64,000 nucleotides of DNA from NCBI RefSeq assembly GCF_018687715.1, contig NC_056764.1, forward strand, positions 9,862,501 to 9,926,500, in the 5' to 3' direction. Within the stretch, counting starts at the first letter, position 1. Each line of letters begins with the position of its first letter. Below the pieces are notes generated by a model. It saw nothing but the letters and a program-made list of their open reading frames with translations. It was not told the DNA's origin and searched no databases. The position numbers and the translations under genes are program-made. Below, piece by piece: positions 1-11,236 of this stretch. The DNA is from Carya illinoinensis. Taxonomy: Eukaryota; Streptophyta; Magnoliopsida; Fagales; Juglandaceae.

Positions 1-1
1 C

Positions 2-559
2 TTAGTTAGTCTCTATATGGATAAGTGGATTCTACGGTACATTTTAGGGACCGTAAATATTGGTTTGAAGTTCAAGAAGAGTGAAGATAGTCTAGTAACT
101 GGATATGTTGACTCAGACTATGCAGGTGATCTTGACAAACGCCGATCAACAACTAGATATGTGTTCACTATGGCTGGAGGACCAGTTAGTTGGCGATCAA
201 CTTTACAGTCGACAATTGCGCTATCATCTACTAAGGCTAAATACATGGCTGTAACAGAAGCCGTGAAAGAAGCTATTTGGTTACAGGGATTGGTAATAGA
301 TTTGGGCTTTAAGCAGCAAGAGGTTACCATTTATTGTGACAGTCAAAGTGCAATTCATTTGACCAAGAATCAAGTGTATCACTCTCGAACAAAACATATA
401 AATGTCCGTTTCCACTTCGTACGTGAGATATTGGAAGAAAGGGACATTCTACTTTAGAAGATTGGCACTGAAGATAATTTAGCAGATATGTTGATGAAAG
501 TCATCACCGGGATCAAGTTCCAACATTGTTTGGACTTAATTAATATCTCACACTACTAA
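2..559 (+). pseudogene. copia-1 pol, RNase H C-terminus, one in-frame stop
   Basis: This encodes the end of reverse transcriptase and the RNase H domain of a copia polyprotein. Visible blocks are GYVDSDYAGDLDKRRSTT, VSWRSTLQSTIALSSTKAKY, YCDSQSAIHL and the RTKHINVRFHFVRE segment. A TAG at 455-457 interrupts the frame; reading continues in the same frame to TAA at 557-559. Copia-2 has CAG at the matching codon, so this stop is a C-to-T change. The acidic ALSSTEAEY motif has become ALSSTKAKY, replacing two acidic positions of the RNase H region. The copy is therefore dead by at least two criteria. Confidence 0.88.
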
Positions 560-705
560 GCACCTACAGGTGCATTGGCGCCTTAGGGTGCATTTGATAG
601 CAGAAATCTCTCATGGAAAACGAACATTTCGATAAAGGGGTGCAATCATTTGTAAGATACAACATGTAGTATCCTAGTATGGCACACTTGGGTGGAGGGG
701 GTTAT

Positions 706-1084
706 TGTTGAGGGTCCACCCCAATGTGTTGCCCATGTGTTGATGATGTCCACCCATATGATTGTTTTCCTCCCATGTGCTTCCATGTGAATTGGGCATT
801 GAGCATCTCCAGCACGTATCCAGCTCATGTAATGTGGAGGGAGAGGAGCTCAACCTCTCCTATAAATAGGAGAGATCATCTGAAGGAAAAATCATCCCAA
901 AGAAGAGAAGGAAGTCTGAGAGTGTGTTGTGCATTGAGATTGAGAGTTGTTTTGAGAGTGTTTGTAATTGTGTACAAACACATTGAATATAGTGTTTCCG
1001 CTCTAGTAAACGTAGGCAAATTGTCGAACCACTTAAATACTATCTTTATCTATTTTGTGTTTATTTTCTGGGCAGCTCTAAGCA
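706..1084 (+). repeat. 3' LTR of copia-1
   Basis: It begins TGTTGAGGG directly after the polypurine tract. It carries a TATA-like box (TATAAATAG, 861-869) in the same palindromic setting as the copia-2 LTR (CTCCTATAAATAGGAGAG). The 3' boundary near 1084 is an estimate, because no partner LTR is in the window. Confidence 0.7.
861..869 (+). promoter_or_regulatory. LTR TATA box
   Basis: TATAAATAG sits inside the perfect inverted repeat CTCCTATAAATAGGAG. Copia-2 has the same box in its 7561-7824 LTR, so it is a conserved promoter core of this copia family. Confidence 0.6.
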
Positions 1085-3124
1085 TAACCTAGATAATCAA
1101 ATATCCAATAATAAAACCATTGAATCAATCAAACTTATAATATAAAATCTAATATTGATCTGAAATAATGTTTAAATCATTAGATTTTACCTTTAACTTT
1201 AGTGAGAAAATTTAGCCAACCATGTTCATTACAAGAGTTATAGAAATCAAATAAACATTCTCCATGATAAAATTAAAATAGAACATAAATCAACACTAGA
1301 AAAATAACCCTCACAAAAAAATAAACATAGAGAGAAGATAGAACTAAAAAAAATTCACTTAGTGTGCTATCTAGAGCCTTCTGTAAGCCAGCCAGCCTCA
1401 TCAAAAAAATAAATCTCACTCTCGTCGTTTCCAGACGTTCGTCTCTCCCCAGTCCAGAACCCAATGTCAGCATCCAGCCTTTCTTTCTTCTCTTCTGGCC
1501 AAGAACCCACCTCTTTAAAAACCCAGCTTGCCTTTCTTTCTCTCCCTCCTCTCCGTTCAACTCCAGCCGAACCAAAAAGGGAAAAAAAAAAATCTCTCCT
1601 CGTTTGGCCTTTTTCGTCCTGAAAGCCCCGGCTTGTTCCAACTCTCCGTAATATCACCCAAAGTCTCCCAACTCCCAACGAAAAATTAAAAGCTCCCCCT
1701 CCAAAAATTCCTTCAGTCCGTAAGTCTCCCCACACAAACCCAACACCTTTTTCTGAAGTGTCGTGCGTCAGTTCCTCTTCCAGCCCTTCCCTCTCTGCCC
1801 TTCATGTCGAAAGTCAACCCAGAACTCAAAAAGAAATAAATATCTCCTACTTTCAGTCCCTAAGCTCGAGAAAAGGCCCTCTCTCTTCTGCACCCCAAAA
1901 AGCCCCCATGTTTATCATCCAAAGGCCAGAGCTTCTGCTTCAAAAGCTGTCTTCAGCGTGCGTGTTAAAACCCAGAAGACCCTACCCTTCTTCGCCAACC
2001 TTTTTTTTTTCCATCAAAATGCAGCTTCGCTGCTTCCCCCACAGAAAGAACTGCTACCTTCTTGCCAAAAAGAGCCGTGTTGCGTGGCTTCCCGCTGTCT
2101 ATGTTTTTCTCCATAAAGCCTACATGTATCATGTGACTTTGAAACGAAGAGATAAATCCATGTGTTGCTCATTTAAATAAAAAATAAAAAATAAATAAAA
2201 ATAAAGAATTAAATATTAAAAATATATTGTACATGTAAGAAAATATTATTCAATTAAATCGTACGTATTATAAAATTTAAACATAAAGTATGATATTAAC
2301 TAATTTAAATCACAACTCAGATTTATGTCTATTAACTATTTTTTCATCTAAAACATATAATAATGTCATTAAATGATTAAAATATGTTAGTTCTAAATGT
2401 ATGAAATATGTAATATTTCAAATCAATAATCTATTATCACATGTTTTAAATCACTTTGAGTCGCATGCTATTATGATCATGCTTGAATTCACTTGAGATC
2501 TTGTATTTTTCAGGTATTAAAATTAGATGTTAAGTAATCCTGTGCATGATAAGAATTACATGCTACCATGACCCTCGAGATAAGCCTAGTACACTAAGCA
2601 ACACCCAACGATCAATGGGGTGGAGAATATACTTGGAAAATCTAGTGACCAAGTAGGGTTTCCACGCTTACCACGAGACCAAACCTATATCTCTGATCAC
2701 ATGCTAAGTAAGATATAGATACATGGTAATGCTTGCATACATGTTCATATCACTTGAAGTCATAAAATTGAGGAATGCATAAAAGGTTTAGAACTCTATA
2801 GATATTACTTGTGGATAGGGAAGGCATTGATGGGGAAAAAGAAGAAGATGAAAAAGAAAGAAGGGACTGATTGTGGTCCTTAGATTATACCCCAACGGCT
2901 AAGGCCTGTTGTTAGGCTAAGGTGTTTATTTTTTGTAAAGAATGAGAGCCAGTATACTTTTGTAATATGGTCTAAATCCTTGTTTCTGTAAATTATTCAT
3001 CATTAATGAAATGTAAATCATGTCTTAGTGGTTGTGACTTCTGATGTTGGATAAGATTAGATTTATAATTTGATCGTCTTGAATAATTGTTTAGTGAGCT
3101 GTCTATGTTAATGAAATTGGGTTA
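1085..3124. other. Intergenic, pyrimidine-rich then AT-rich; no gene recognised
   Basis: Roughly 1430-2060 is strongly C/T-rich on the plus strand, with open frames on both strands and no recognisable domain. From 2180 to 2460 the sequence is AT-rich. The stretch 2560-3020 reads like repeat or transcript-tail sequence (short ordered blocks, then TTAATGAAATGTAAAT), but I could not assign a family. The CACTA insertion follows directly. Confidence 0.5.
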
Positions 3125-3127
3125 TCA

Positions 3128-5402
3128 CACTACAAGAGATCTTACTTTTTACGGCGCTCGAGATTTGCAGCAAACGGCAACAAAACTATGGCAAAATCCC
3201 TTAAGCCACAGTTATTTCATCGCAGGCAAACCGCCAGGAAATTAGCCTAACATATGCTCTATTCTTCGCCGAAACGGAACTGCCGAAGAAATGCTACTCT
3301 TTCCGTCGATCTACACACCAAGAAAGGCAGGGGCGTTGCTACCACAATTGCTTTCCACCCAATCGGTTTTCTCGCCGCAAAGTCGTTGGGTACTCCCTGC
3401 GATTGTCCTTTTCGTCGGTGATGAGAAAACTTCATCTCGGCAAAATGTTAACTGCCATTGAAGTTAGCTGCAGTAATCGACCGGCGGAGAAAAATTGGTA
3501 CGTATGCAACTCGAATGGCCATTTACGGCGTTTCCCCATATCGCAGATTTATAATTTCCTGGTTGCTTGCGTTTAGGGATTTACGGCACTGTTTGCAGTT
3601 ATGGATTTACAACACAATGGGGATGAATTGTCTGGCGATACTTTTTTTCCCCTCAAATTTGGGTGTAAATTTTTTGGGACATCCAATTATTTTGCGTGTC
3701 GACCTAGAATCTCCCCTCTTCATCTGTGGAAATTTCCTAACGCAGACTGCGCATGCATATTGGTGATTGATCATATTCACTTGCACTGGATGGATTACAA
3801 ATCCTTGTAAGGATTTGAGGCATGATCATAAACATTCAAGGTTTGACACTTTCAACAACTTGATATAATTGGTACGCTTTTCTGAGTTCTGTATCTCCAT
3901 TGGATTTGCACATATTATGTTTTTCACACACACAAATATATTCACCTGCTCTACAGGAGTAGAAGGAGGGAAAAACAATGGATGTACATCATCAGGGGGT
4001 TGAGTGGAGTCATCAGAGTGAACCTCAGCTTCATCTCTCAAAGTCCAACTTGCTGGTTTTGGCTACGGGTGTCGTAATGTAGTAGGCAACACTCATCCTC
4101 GGCCTCTCCCTCTTGTTGAGTGATTCATTTCTTCTGCAGAAGAAAACTTGTAGTGTGATACAGTTTCCTTAAAACAGCAAGTTAAGGGAAGACCATGAAA
4201 CTACTGCAGTATGATTTTTTGATAAGAAGCTGAGCTACAATATTCTCTATTATGAAGTAGTGGAAAATGATGAAGTTTCTAAAACTTCATCCGGGTGGAA
4301 CAACAATGATTTGTACTCAAGCTGTGGGCACTGAATTGGAGTTTCTGAAGTCTTACCAAGTTAGAAGTAAAAGCTAGAAGCAGATTAATGGTTTGCAGAA
4401 ATTATCCCGCCAGCAGAAATGGAGAACTCCAAACACGGTGTGGCTCCCTTTAGATAGTTTTTTTGTAGTTGTTGTCTAATGAAGGATATTAGTACGAAGC
4501 ATTGGTATTGAAAACCAACACTCCCGCTTTTACTTGTTTCCCTCTCCCGCGCAAGTTCAGCCGTAGTCCTCTCAAAGCATGGGCTGAGCTACAGTTGTGA
4601 TAGGATTTGCTGTATCTATACTGAAACTGCAGATGACAGCTTGAAGGCAGTAGCGTGCCATCATGACCAATATATAGTATTTCCTTGCTGTATAACATGA
4701 CTTGGTGGGTAGGGAGGAGCCAGTACCACTTGTATAGCCACAGTATTCTTTCAGCTCATCTTAATTATTACCCAAGTACGCAAATATCTATTCTAGATTC
4801 TATATACAATCTATAAGATCAACTGAGAGAGAGAGAGAGGACAAACAGCTGGTAGGAGAGAAATAATTAAGGTTTAAACTGTGATTTCATTACCAGGGAC
4901 GGAGACAACTCCTGCAGCAAAGGCGACGGTCCGACGAGCGGCGGCGCAGCAACTCGTGGAGAAAGAATAATCGGCATAGCAGGGGAAATTTGGGGAAAAT
5001 CTGCTGCAGCTGGGTCTCCGTCGGTGAAAGTGTATTAAATATGATTAGTTGTTGCGGCGCTAGAGGTGTCACCATAATAAGCCTCCCAGATGCTTATTGC
5101 ATCGCATGCGGTTATTGCAGCGACACGGCATCGCGGTAAAAGCTCCATTACTCAAAATTAACGGCAAGACTTTATAGTAGCAGCAAATAAACCAATTCTC
5201 AAACGTCTGCAAGTCATCTAAAGTTCATTCAATTCGGCGATCTGATTTGCTGCACATAAAAAATGCCAAAAAAGGATTTTCTTTCCAGCGGTATACTAAA
5301 TTGCAGTTAACTCAACGGATGTTCTCCAATTGGGGAAATTTTGCCATGAAAAATTAGACGCAGGAAAGAAAAACGCAGCAGAAGCCGGTTTATGTTGTAG
5401 TG
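3128..5402. mobile_element. CACTA (En/Spm) DNA transposon, non-autonomous, 2.28 kb
   Basis: The left end is CACTACAAGAG at 3128. The right end is ...TTGTAGTG at 5402, the inverted complement CACTACAA. Both ends are flanked by the 3-bp duplication TCA (3125-3127 and 5403-5405), the expected CACTA target duplication. The subterminal parts (about 3150-3620 and 4900-5390) are rich in short GC motifs such as CGGCAA, GCCGAA, GCGGC and TTACGGC, typical of the transposase-binding subterminal repeats in this superfamily. No transposase domain is recognisable inside; the longest frames are about 100 codons. It would have to be moved by a CACTA transposase made elsewhere. Confidence 0.87.
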
Positions 5403-5405
5403 TCA

Positions 5406-6349
5406 ACCTCTTCTCTTAAAAAAGATATCATGATCACCCATTTTTAATTTCATTCTTAACTTCCTATTCAAAGCTAGCTAACATAAAATGAAAATTCAAT
5501 ACGGTTGTGATCTGGAGGCTAAACCCGCAGTGCGTGCCATTAATGTCTTCTTCCCATCGATGCTCTCTAGCTCCTATGAAAAAGGTTTTTAGATTCTGAT
5601 GAGTGCAGCGCAACACTGAATAAGACATTGACTATAATGACCATTTTCATTTGTTGTGGATACCCGGTTATGTCAAATTTTGTTGAGAATTGAGAATGGG
5701 ATAGAAGTTTATGGGGAGTGTACTTAATCTGTGAGAAAATATTCGATTGAAGCAATCACATTTCATCAATAGTATATGCAAACAGATTGGTTGAAAAGGT
5801 ACTTTTTATGGGTCGATCAAAGAACATGTAGAATGAAGTGGTGCAACTCATAAATTAATGAGGCAATATTACTCAAATCACTGAAAATATGGAGGTCAAT
5901 CTAGTGGTTTTCTGTTCCTGATTTTCTTTTAGACAATAAATTGTTGATATCCAATTATTTGATCAAATAAATGCTTTCAAGTCTCGACAAAACATTATTG
6001 CACGGAGATTGCATGGGGGGTAATATTATAATTTGAGCCACATTCCACTCCAGTGTGCCCATTTTGAAATCTGTAGCCCAAAATAAGTTAGGTTAGAAAT
6101 TAGAATTATACTAGTTTTGGGCCTGAGTTACGTACTGACCTTAAAAAACAGCAAACAAAGCACTATGACGTGGTAGGAAGTTCTTTTATTTCTCAATTAT
6201 TTTTCAATTTTGCTAGTTACAGTTGATATATGCAAACGGCAGGTGAACATGAGAAATAAAAAAATAAAAAGGACAAAAGTAAACCAGACCTTTCTCTTTC
6301 TCTTTCTTCTTCCTTAAAACTTTTCTTTCTTCTTCTGTTTCATCTTTCT

Positions 6350-6442
<93 letters not shown>

Positions 6443-6656
6443 GGTATCAGTTATTTTGTCGCTGGTTTTGTGTTTTTTGTCCAAGATTTTTGAATAGATC
6501 CATCTATTGGATAAGTATTTTTTTTCCTTCGTCATACACTAGCCCATTATTCATATACATATTTTATCTCAAGCAACTCTCTCTCTTTTGTTTTCTCTCT
6601 AAGTCTTTGAGTCATTACACCATGGGAGCAAGATGGGTGCGGCTGTTCCATGAAAG

Positions 6657-6690
<34 letters not shown>

Positions 6691-7162
6691 GGAAGACACA
6701 TCAAGCTCTATGAACCAGATTGGAAGACAAAGAATACCCAATTTAGCCAAAGCTAAACATACAACTAGCTCCACTGGATCTCGTAGAAAGAACACCCAAA
6801 TAGAAAATAGATCTTTTTTATAGAGAATAGAATGGTGTGGGTCTCTAAAAGTGCATTTCAGATTAATTTTCCACGAGTATAATAATTACTAGGAGGCATA
6901 TGAAGAGATGATGTTTTCATCCTAAAGTTAATCATATTCTAATAAATTCATAAGATCATTTAAGAGTCATAAAATACACACTTATCATTGCTACATCACT
7001 TTCTACCTCAATAGGATATTACTCGAGTGCTTGGAGATAATTCTCCTAGCAAAGAGTAGCATGAGGCCCACACTGACACTGCTTCACCTATCTCTCTTTT
7101 TTGAAGTCTAAAATATTTCCTAAACAACAATAAAAGTTGGATCTTGAAACACACTCACAAGT
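5406..7162. other. Intergenic DNA with CT microsatellites
   Basis: AT-rich sequence without a recognisable gene. It holds a long TC run at 6352-6438 and a shorter one at about 6656-6688. The open frames across these runs are Ser-Leu or Arg-Glu dipeptide artefacts. Confidence 0.5.
6352..6438. repeat. (TC)n microsatellite, about 87 bp
   Basis: An uninterrupted TC dinucleotide run. A second, 32-bp run lies near 6656-6688. Confidence 0.95.
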
Positions 7163-7350
7163 ATGAGGAAGAACAAGAACATGAGAAGATTCAATGAAGA
7201 ACAAATCAAGTCGCTGGAAGTTATGTTCGAGCAGAGTCAAGACCAGAGGCTCAAATAAAACACCAGCTAGCTAACGAGCTTGCACTACAACCTCGCCAGG
7301 TTGGTATGTGGTTCTAGAACTGGAGGCTCATCTTCTGAGAAAAAAGAAGG
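7163..7350 (+). pseudogene. HD-Zip class I homeodomain fragment (ATHB7/ATHB12-like), broken
   Basis: From ATG 7163 the frame reads MRKNKNMRRFNEEQIKSLEV and on to MFEQ. This matches helix 1 of an HD-Zip I homeodomain (KRRFSDEQIKSLE type). A stop at 7256-7258 follows. Shifted into the next frame the sequence reads HQLANELALQPRQVGMWF, then a stop, then NWR. That is helix 2 and the recognition helix (normally QLARELGLQPRQVAVWFQNRR). So at least one frameshift and one stop, where the conserved WFQN glutamine should be, disable it. The diagnostic leucine zipper is not recognisable downstream; the next frame is Lys/Glu-rich. I infer a decayed gene fragment. Assignment to the ATHB7/12 branch rests on EEQIKSLE and is tentative. 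Confidence 0.78.
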
Positions 7351-7560
7351 GGAGAGAAAGAGGGATTAAGAAAGTGGGGGCTATCTGTGCAAGTTGTCTG
7401 ACGATTGCATCTTGATTGCACCCACCAACTACATATAGATTTTTTCATTTTTTTTATAGAAACTAGGAGTCATGCGGCACAGTACTGGGCACCAATGAGA
7501 TTAAGAAATTTTATTGGTAATAATAGAGGAATCATGAAATAAGGCTATATTATAGAACTA

Positions 7561-7824
7561 TGTTGTGCCTTCGGCCTGTCCAAAAAATCACACAAGACAA
7601 TATTTAAGTGGTTCAGCAAATTGTTTACGTCCACTAGAGCCTCTTTTATAGAATTTGTACGAAATTTACAAAACACTCTACAAAATTCTATTTCTCTCTC
7701 ACGTCCCTCTTTCTCTCTTCACCCACTGCTTATCTGCACAATTAAGCTCTCCTATTTATAGGAGAGCAAACCTCTACGATGGCATGCATCTTCTGACTTT
7801 GAAGAGAGTGGGTGGCTTTCAACA
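7561..7824 (-). repeat. 3' LTR of copia-2, 264 bp
   Basis: It is bounded by TGTTGTGCC and TTTCAACA, and next to the polypurine tract (plus-strand TTACCCCCTCCACCC at about 7826-7840). It is about 94 bp shorter than the partner LTR: the segment between two GGGTG(G)C direct repeats near 7810 is missing. Confidence 0.9.
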
Positions 7825-7990
7825 ATTACCCCCTCCACCCAAGTGTGCCATATCAAGCTGCTTGCAAATTGATTCATTCTTCAAATGAATGCACCTCTTT
7901 CTTTGACATGAGAGACTTTTGCTATCAAATACGCTCCACTGCACCCGAGGGTGCTCAGCAGTGTACAATACTGATCAAGTCCAAACAGTG

Positions 7991-9316
7991 TTAGAACTTG
8001 ATTCCTGTGACGACTTTCGTCAACATATCTGCTGGATTATCTTCAGTGCCAATCTTCTGAAGTTTGATGTCCTCTTCTTCTAATATTTCACGTACAAAGT
8101 GAAATCGGACATCTATGTGTTTTGTTTGAGAGTGATATACTTGATTCTTGGCCAAATGAATTGCACTATGACTGTCATAGTAAACGGTAACCTCTTGCTG
8201 CTTAAAGCCCAAATTTGTTACCAATCCCTGTAACCAAATAGCTTCTTTCACGGCTTCTGTTACAACCATGTATTCAGCCTCAGTTGATGATAGTGCAATT
8301 GTCGACTGCAAAGTTGATCGCCAACTAACTGGTCCTCCAGCCATAGTGAACACATATCCAGTTGTTGATCGGCGTTTGTCAAGATCACCTGCATAGTCTG
8401 AGTCAACATATCCAGTTACTAGACTATCTTCACTCTTCTCGAACTTCAAACCAATATCTACGGTCCCCGCAATACACCGCAGAATCCACTTAGCCGCATG
8501 CCAATGAACCTTACCAGGATTATGCATATAGCGACTAACTAAGCTAACGGCCTGGGAGATATCAGGTCGTGTACACACCATGGCATACATTAAGCTTCCA
8601 ACAACACTTGCATATGGGACATTCCTCATGTAGTCCCGTTTTTCATCGGTTTTAGGAGACTGCAATGCACTGAGCCTGAAATATGGGGCCATAGGAGTAC
8701 TCACCAGCTTCGTCTTCGAGTCGATGTTGAATCGTTGCAGTATTATCTTCAGATATTGCTTCTGAGTAAGGTGAACTGTACCATTCACCCTATATCTGCT
8801 GATCTCCATCCCCAGTATTCTTTGTGCTTCTCCCAGATCTTTCATTTCAAACTCATTACTTAACTGAGTTTTTAAATGATCTATCTCCCCCTTGCTTTTA
8901 CATGCAATTAATATATCATCTACATATAAAAGCAAATAAATGAAAGATCCATTTGCAAGTTTTCTGAAATATAGACAATGATCGTATTGGCAACGAGTGT
9001 ATTTCAGATCCATCATAAAGTGGTCAAACCACTTATACCATTGCCGAGGTGACTGCTTCAAGCCATAGAGAGACTTCTTCAGACTGCATACCCAATTTTC
9101 TTTGCCAGCTTCTTTGAATCCTTCTGGTTGAGACAGATAAATCTCCTCTTCCAGATCACCATGTAAGAAAGCTGTCTTTACATCAAGCTGTGCTAACTCA
9201 AGATCATATTGTGCAACCAAAGCTAGCAATATCCGAATGGATGAATGCTTCACAACAGGAGAGAATACTTCACTGTAGTCAATTCCCTCTGTCTGAACGT
9301 AGCCCTTGGCTACCAA
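7991..9316 (-). pseudogene. copia-2 reverse transcriptase and RNase H
   Basis: A 441-codon open stretch. RT blocks include [33 protein letters not shown] and the catalytic LLLYVDDILIA. RNase H blocks include SDYAGDLDKRRSTTGYVF, ALSSTEAEY, YYDSHSAIHLAKN and the KHIDVRFHFVRE tail. The upstream frame continues (YKARL) but is closed by a TGA, where family members have Arg (CGA-to-TGA is the simplest change). The terminal stop here is TAA where copia-1 has CAA, so this copy lost a few C-terminal codons. The catalytic YVDD is intact. Confidence 0.93.
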
Positions 9317-9427
9317 CCTAGCTTTGTATCACACTCCATTTTTAGCAGCTTGATCATCTTTCTGATTGAAGATCCACTTACAGCCAATTGTTTTCTTTCC
9401 TTTTGGAAGCGGCACAAGCTCCCAAGT

Positions 9428-9510
9428 CTGATTCTGGTGAAGAGACTGCATCTCTTCATTTATGGCCTTTGTGGTGAAGAGACTGATTCTGGTGAAGAGA
9501 CTGCATCTCT
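9428..9510 (-). repeat. 28-bp direct repeat at an internal deletion junction in copia-2
   Basis: A 28-bp block occurs twice, at 9428-9455 and 9483-9510, with a shorter third copy of its core (GGTGAAGAGACTG) near 9472. In the sense direction the inner copy belongs to the normal start of the RT module (EEMQSLHQNQTWELV). The outer copy is fused to the end of the integrase module (VIISRDA). The usual integrase-RT linker is missing. Confidence 0.75.
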
Positions 9511-9762
9511 ACTGATGATTACCTTTTTGGACTCTATGCACCAGAGTCTATACCCTTTTACACCGGTATTAAAGCCCAAGAATTTTGCTTTCTTGGCTCT
9601 AGGATCAAGCTTACTTTCTTTAGCATGATAGTAAGCAGGACATCCAAAAATGTGTAAAGAGTCATAATCAGTAGCATGTGTACCTCTCCACATTTCAGTG
9701 GGTGTCTTCCCGTCATTGGCAGTTGCGGGTAGTCGGTTGATGAGGTGGCAGGCATATGTCAC
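9460..9762 (-). pseudogene. copia-2 integrase C-terminal part
   Basis: It reads TYACHLINRLPATANDGKTP, then TEMWRG, FGCPAYYHAKESKLDPRAKK and FLGFNTGVKGYRLW, then KVIISRDA. This is the C-terminal part of a copia integrase core region. It is out of frame with the upstream integrase piece, owing to an indel near 9800-9815. Downstream it runs into the duplicated filler described separately. Confidence 0.88.
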
Positions 9763-9895
9763 AGATTCAGCCCAAAATTTCTTACTGAATCCAGCATAGC
9801 AACATACATCGCACTTTCTCTAATAAAGTACGATTCATTCGTTCTGCCACACCGTTCTGCTGCGGTGTACCTCGTACCGTGAAGTGTCTGACAAT

Positions 9896-11224
9896 TCAGA
9901 CACTTCCCTCTCTCCGGCATACTTCCATGAAGGGGTCTGAAGTGTACTCACCTCCATTATCAGATCTGAGCCACTTGATCTTTTTGCCGGTCTGAGTTTC
10001 AACCATTGTCTTCCAATTAAGGAAGATTTTCAGCACTTCATCTTTATTCTTCATCGTATACACCCACACACGACGAGAATAATCATCAACAAAAGTTACA
10101 AACCAATGCTTACCTCCCAAAGATGCATTTTGGGTAGGTCCCCAAATATCGGAGTGCACATAGTCAAGTATTCCCTGTGTATTGTGTACTGCGGTTCCAA
10201 ACATGATCCTCCTCTGCTTCCCCAATACACAGTGCTCACAGAAAGATAGTTTACCAATCTTGGCACCATTAAGTAAGCCTTGCTTCATCAGTGTTTGCAA
10301 AGCTTTTTCTCCTGCATGTCCCATATGCATATGCCAAAGACTGGTAGTGTCGGCATCAGTCTCATCTAGCTTCTCACAGCCTGTGGAAGCTCTTCCATCA
10401 ACAGTACTTCCTTGCAAGAAGTACAAGTTTCCTCGCCTCAAGCCCTTCATTGCCACCTGAACTCCCATTAGTATTTTGAGAGTTCCGTCTTCAATGGCGA
10501 TTTTGAATCCCTTTGAATCCAGAGATCCCAGTGAGATGAGATTCTTCCGCAAGTCCAGAACATACCGAACTTCTGTCAGAGTCTTGACGCTGCCATCGTG
10601 CAGCTTTAACCGAATGCTACCTATTCCCTGAGTCTTACAGGCACTGTCATTGCCCATAAGTACTGCTCCACCCTCGATCTTTGTGAAGTCAGTAAACCAG
10701 TCCTGATTGGGACACATGTGATAGGTACATCCGGAATCCATAATCCATTCATCGGAATGACAAATGAATGATGAACTTATTAAGGAAAAATCCGAATCAT
10801 CATCTTTGTCCACGACATTGGCTGTAGAGGGTTGATTCTGCTGTTGTCCCTTTTGGTTGGGACAATCCTTCCTCGAGTGTCCTTTGTTGCGACAAAAGGA
10901 ACAGTCGTCTTTGGCGAGTTTTCTGCCGACTGATGAACCACGTGATGTAGCCCGAGTTTTCAATTGAAAACCGTTCTTCTTTCTGGGATACCTTGATTGT
11001 GGTCTCCCTCTTGCTGTTAGAGCTTCACTTGATGTATCTTGTTGTACCTGCTTATCTTTTCTATGGTACTCATTGCTAATTAAAGAACTAGATACATCGT
11101 CAAAACTAATATTTTCCTTCTCATACAGTAGAGTAGTAATTAAATGCTCATATGTATCGGGCAATGAATTTAACAAAAGTAAAGTTTTATCTTCATTTTC
11201 GATTTCAACATCCAAGTTTAACAA
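9896..11224 (-). pseudogene. copia-2 gag end, protease and integrase core
   Basis: A 442-codon stretch. In order it shows the gag remainder (LLLLNSLPDTYEHLITTLLY), a CCHC knuckle (CSFCRNKGHSRKDC), a protease active site (WIMDSGCTYHMCP), the GAG-pre-integrase histidine region (LWHMHMGHAGEKAL...CEHCVLGKQRR), and the integrase core (LDYVHSDIWGP, LRSDNGGEY). It ends at a TGA (9896-9898). That stop lies within a 9-bp insertion that is an exact inverted copy of neighbouring sequence; the same frame then continues IVRHFTVRGTPQQNGVAERM. Apart from that insert the integrase is continuous through the DDE glutamate region. Confidence 0.92.
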
Positions 11225-11236
11225 ATCAGCAAGAAT

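Larger units (their letters stand above)
1..1084 (+). mobile_element. Ty1/copia retrotransposon copia-1, 3' end only (Tork/TNT1-94-like)
   Basis: The window opens inside the RNase H region of a copia element. Past the coding part there is a non-coding stretch, a polypurine tract (GGTGGAGGGGG at about 691-701), and a sequence beginning TGTTGAGGG at 706 that I take as the 3' LTR. Its end is less certain, near 1084 (...AAGCA). The RNase H part is close to that of copia-2 (7561-12525), but the LTRs differ. They share only short blocks such as the TATA region and CCACTTAAATA. The 5' half lies outside the window, so target duplication and age cannot be judged. Confidence 0.85.

Noticed and set aside
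1273..2180. Overlapping open frames on both strands
   Set aside because: They follow a C/T-rich stretch; the translations are low-complexity, without any domain, and there are no splice or start signals worth trusting.
6314..6795. Ser-Leu and Arg-Glu repeat proteins
   Set aside because: These are translations of CT/GA microsatellites.
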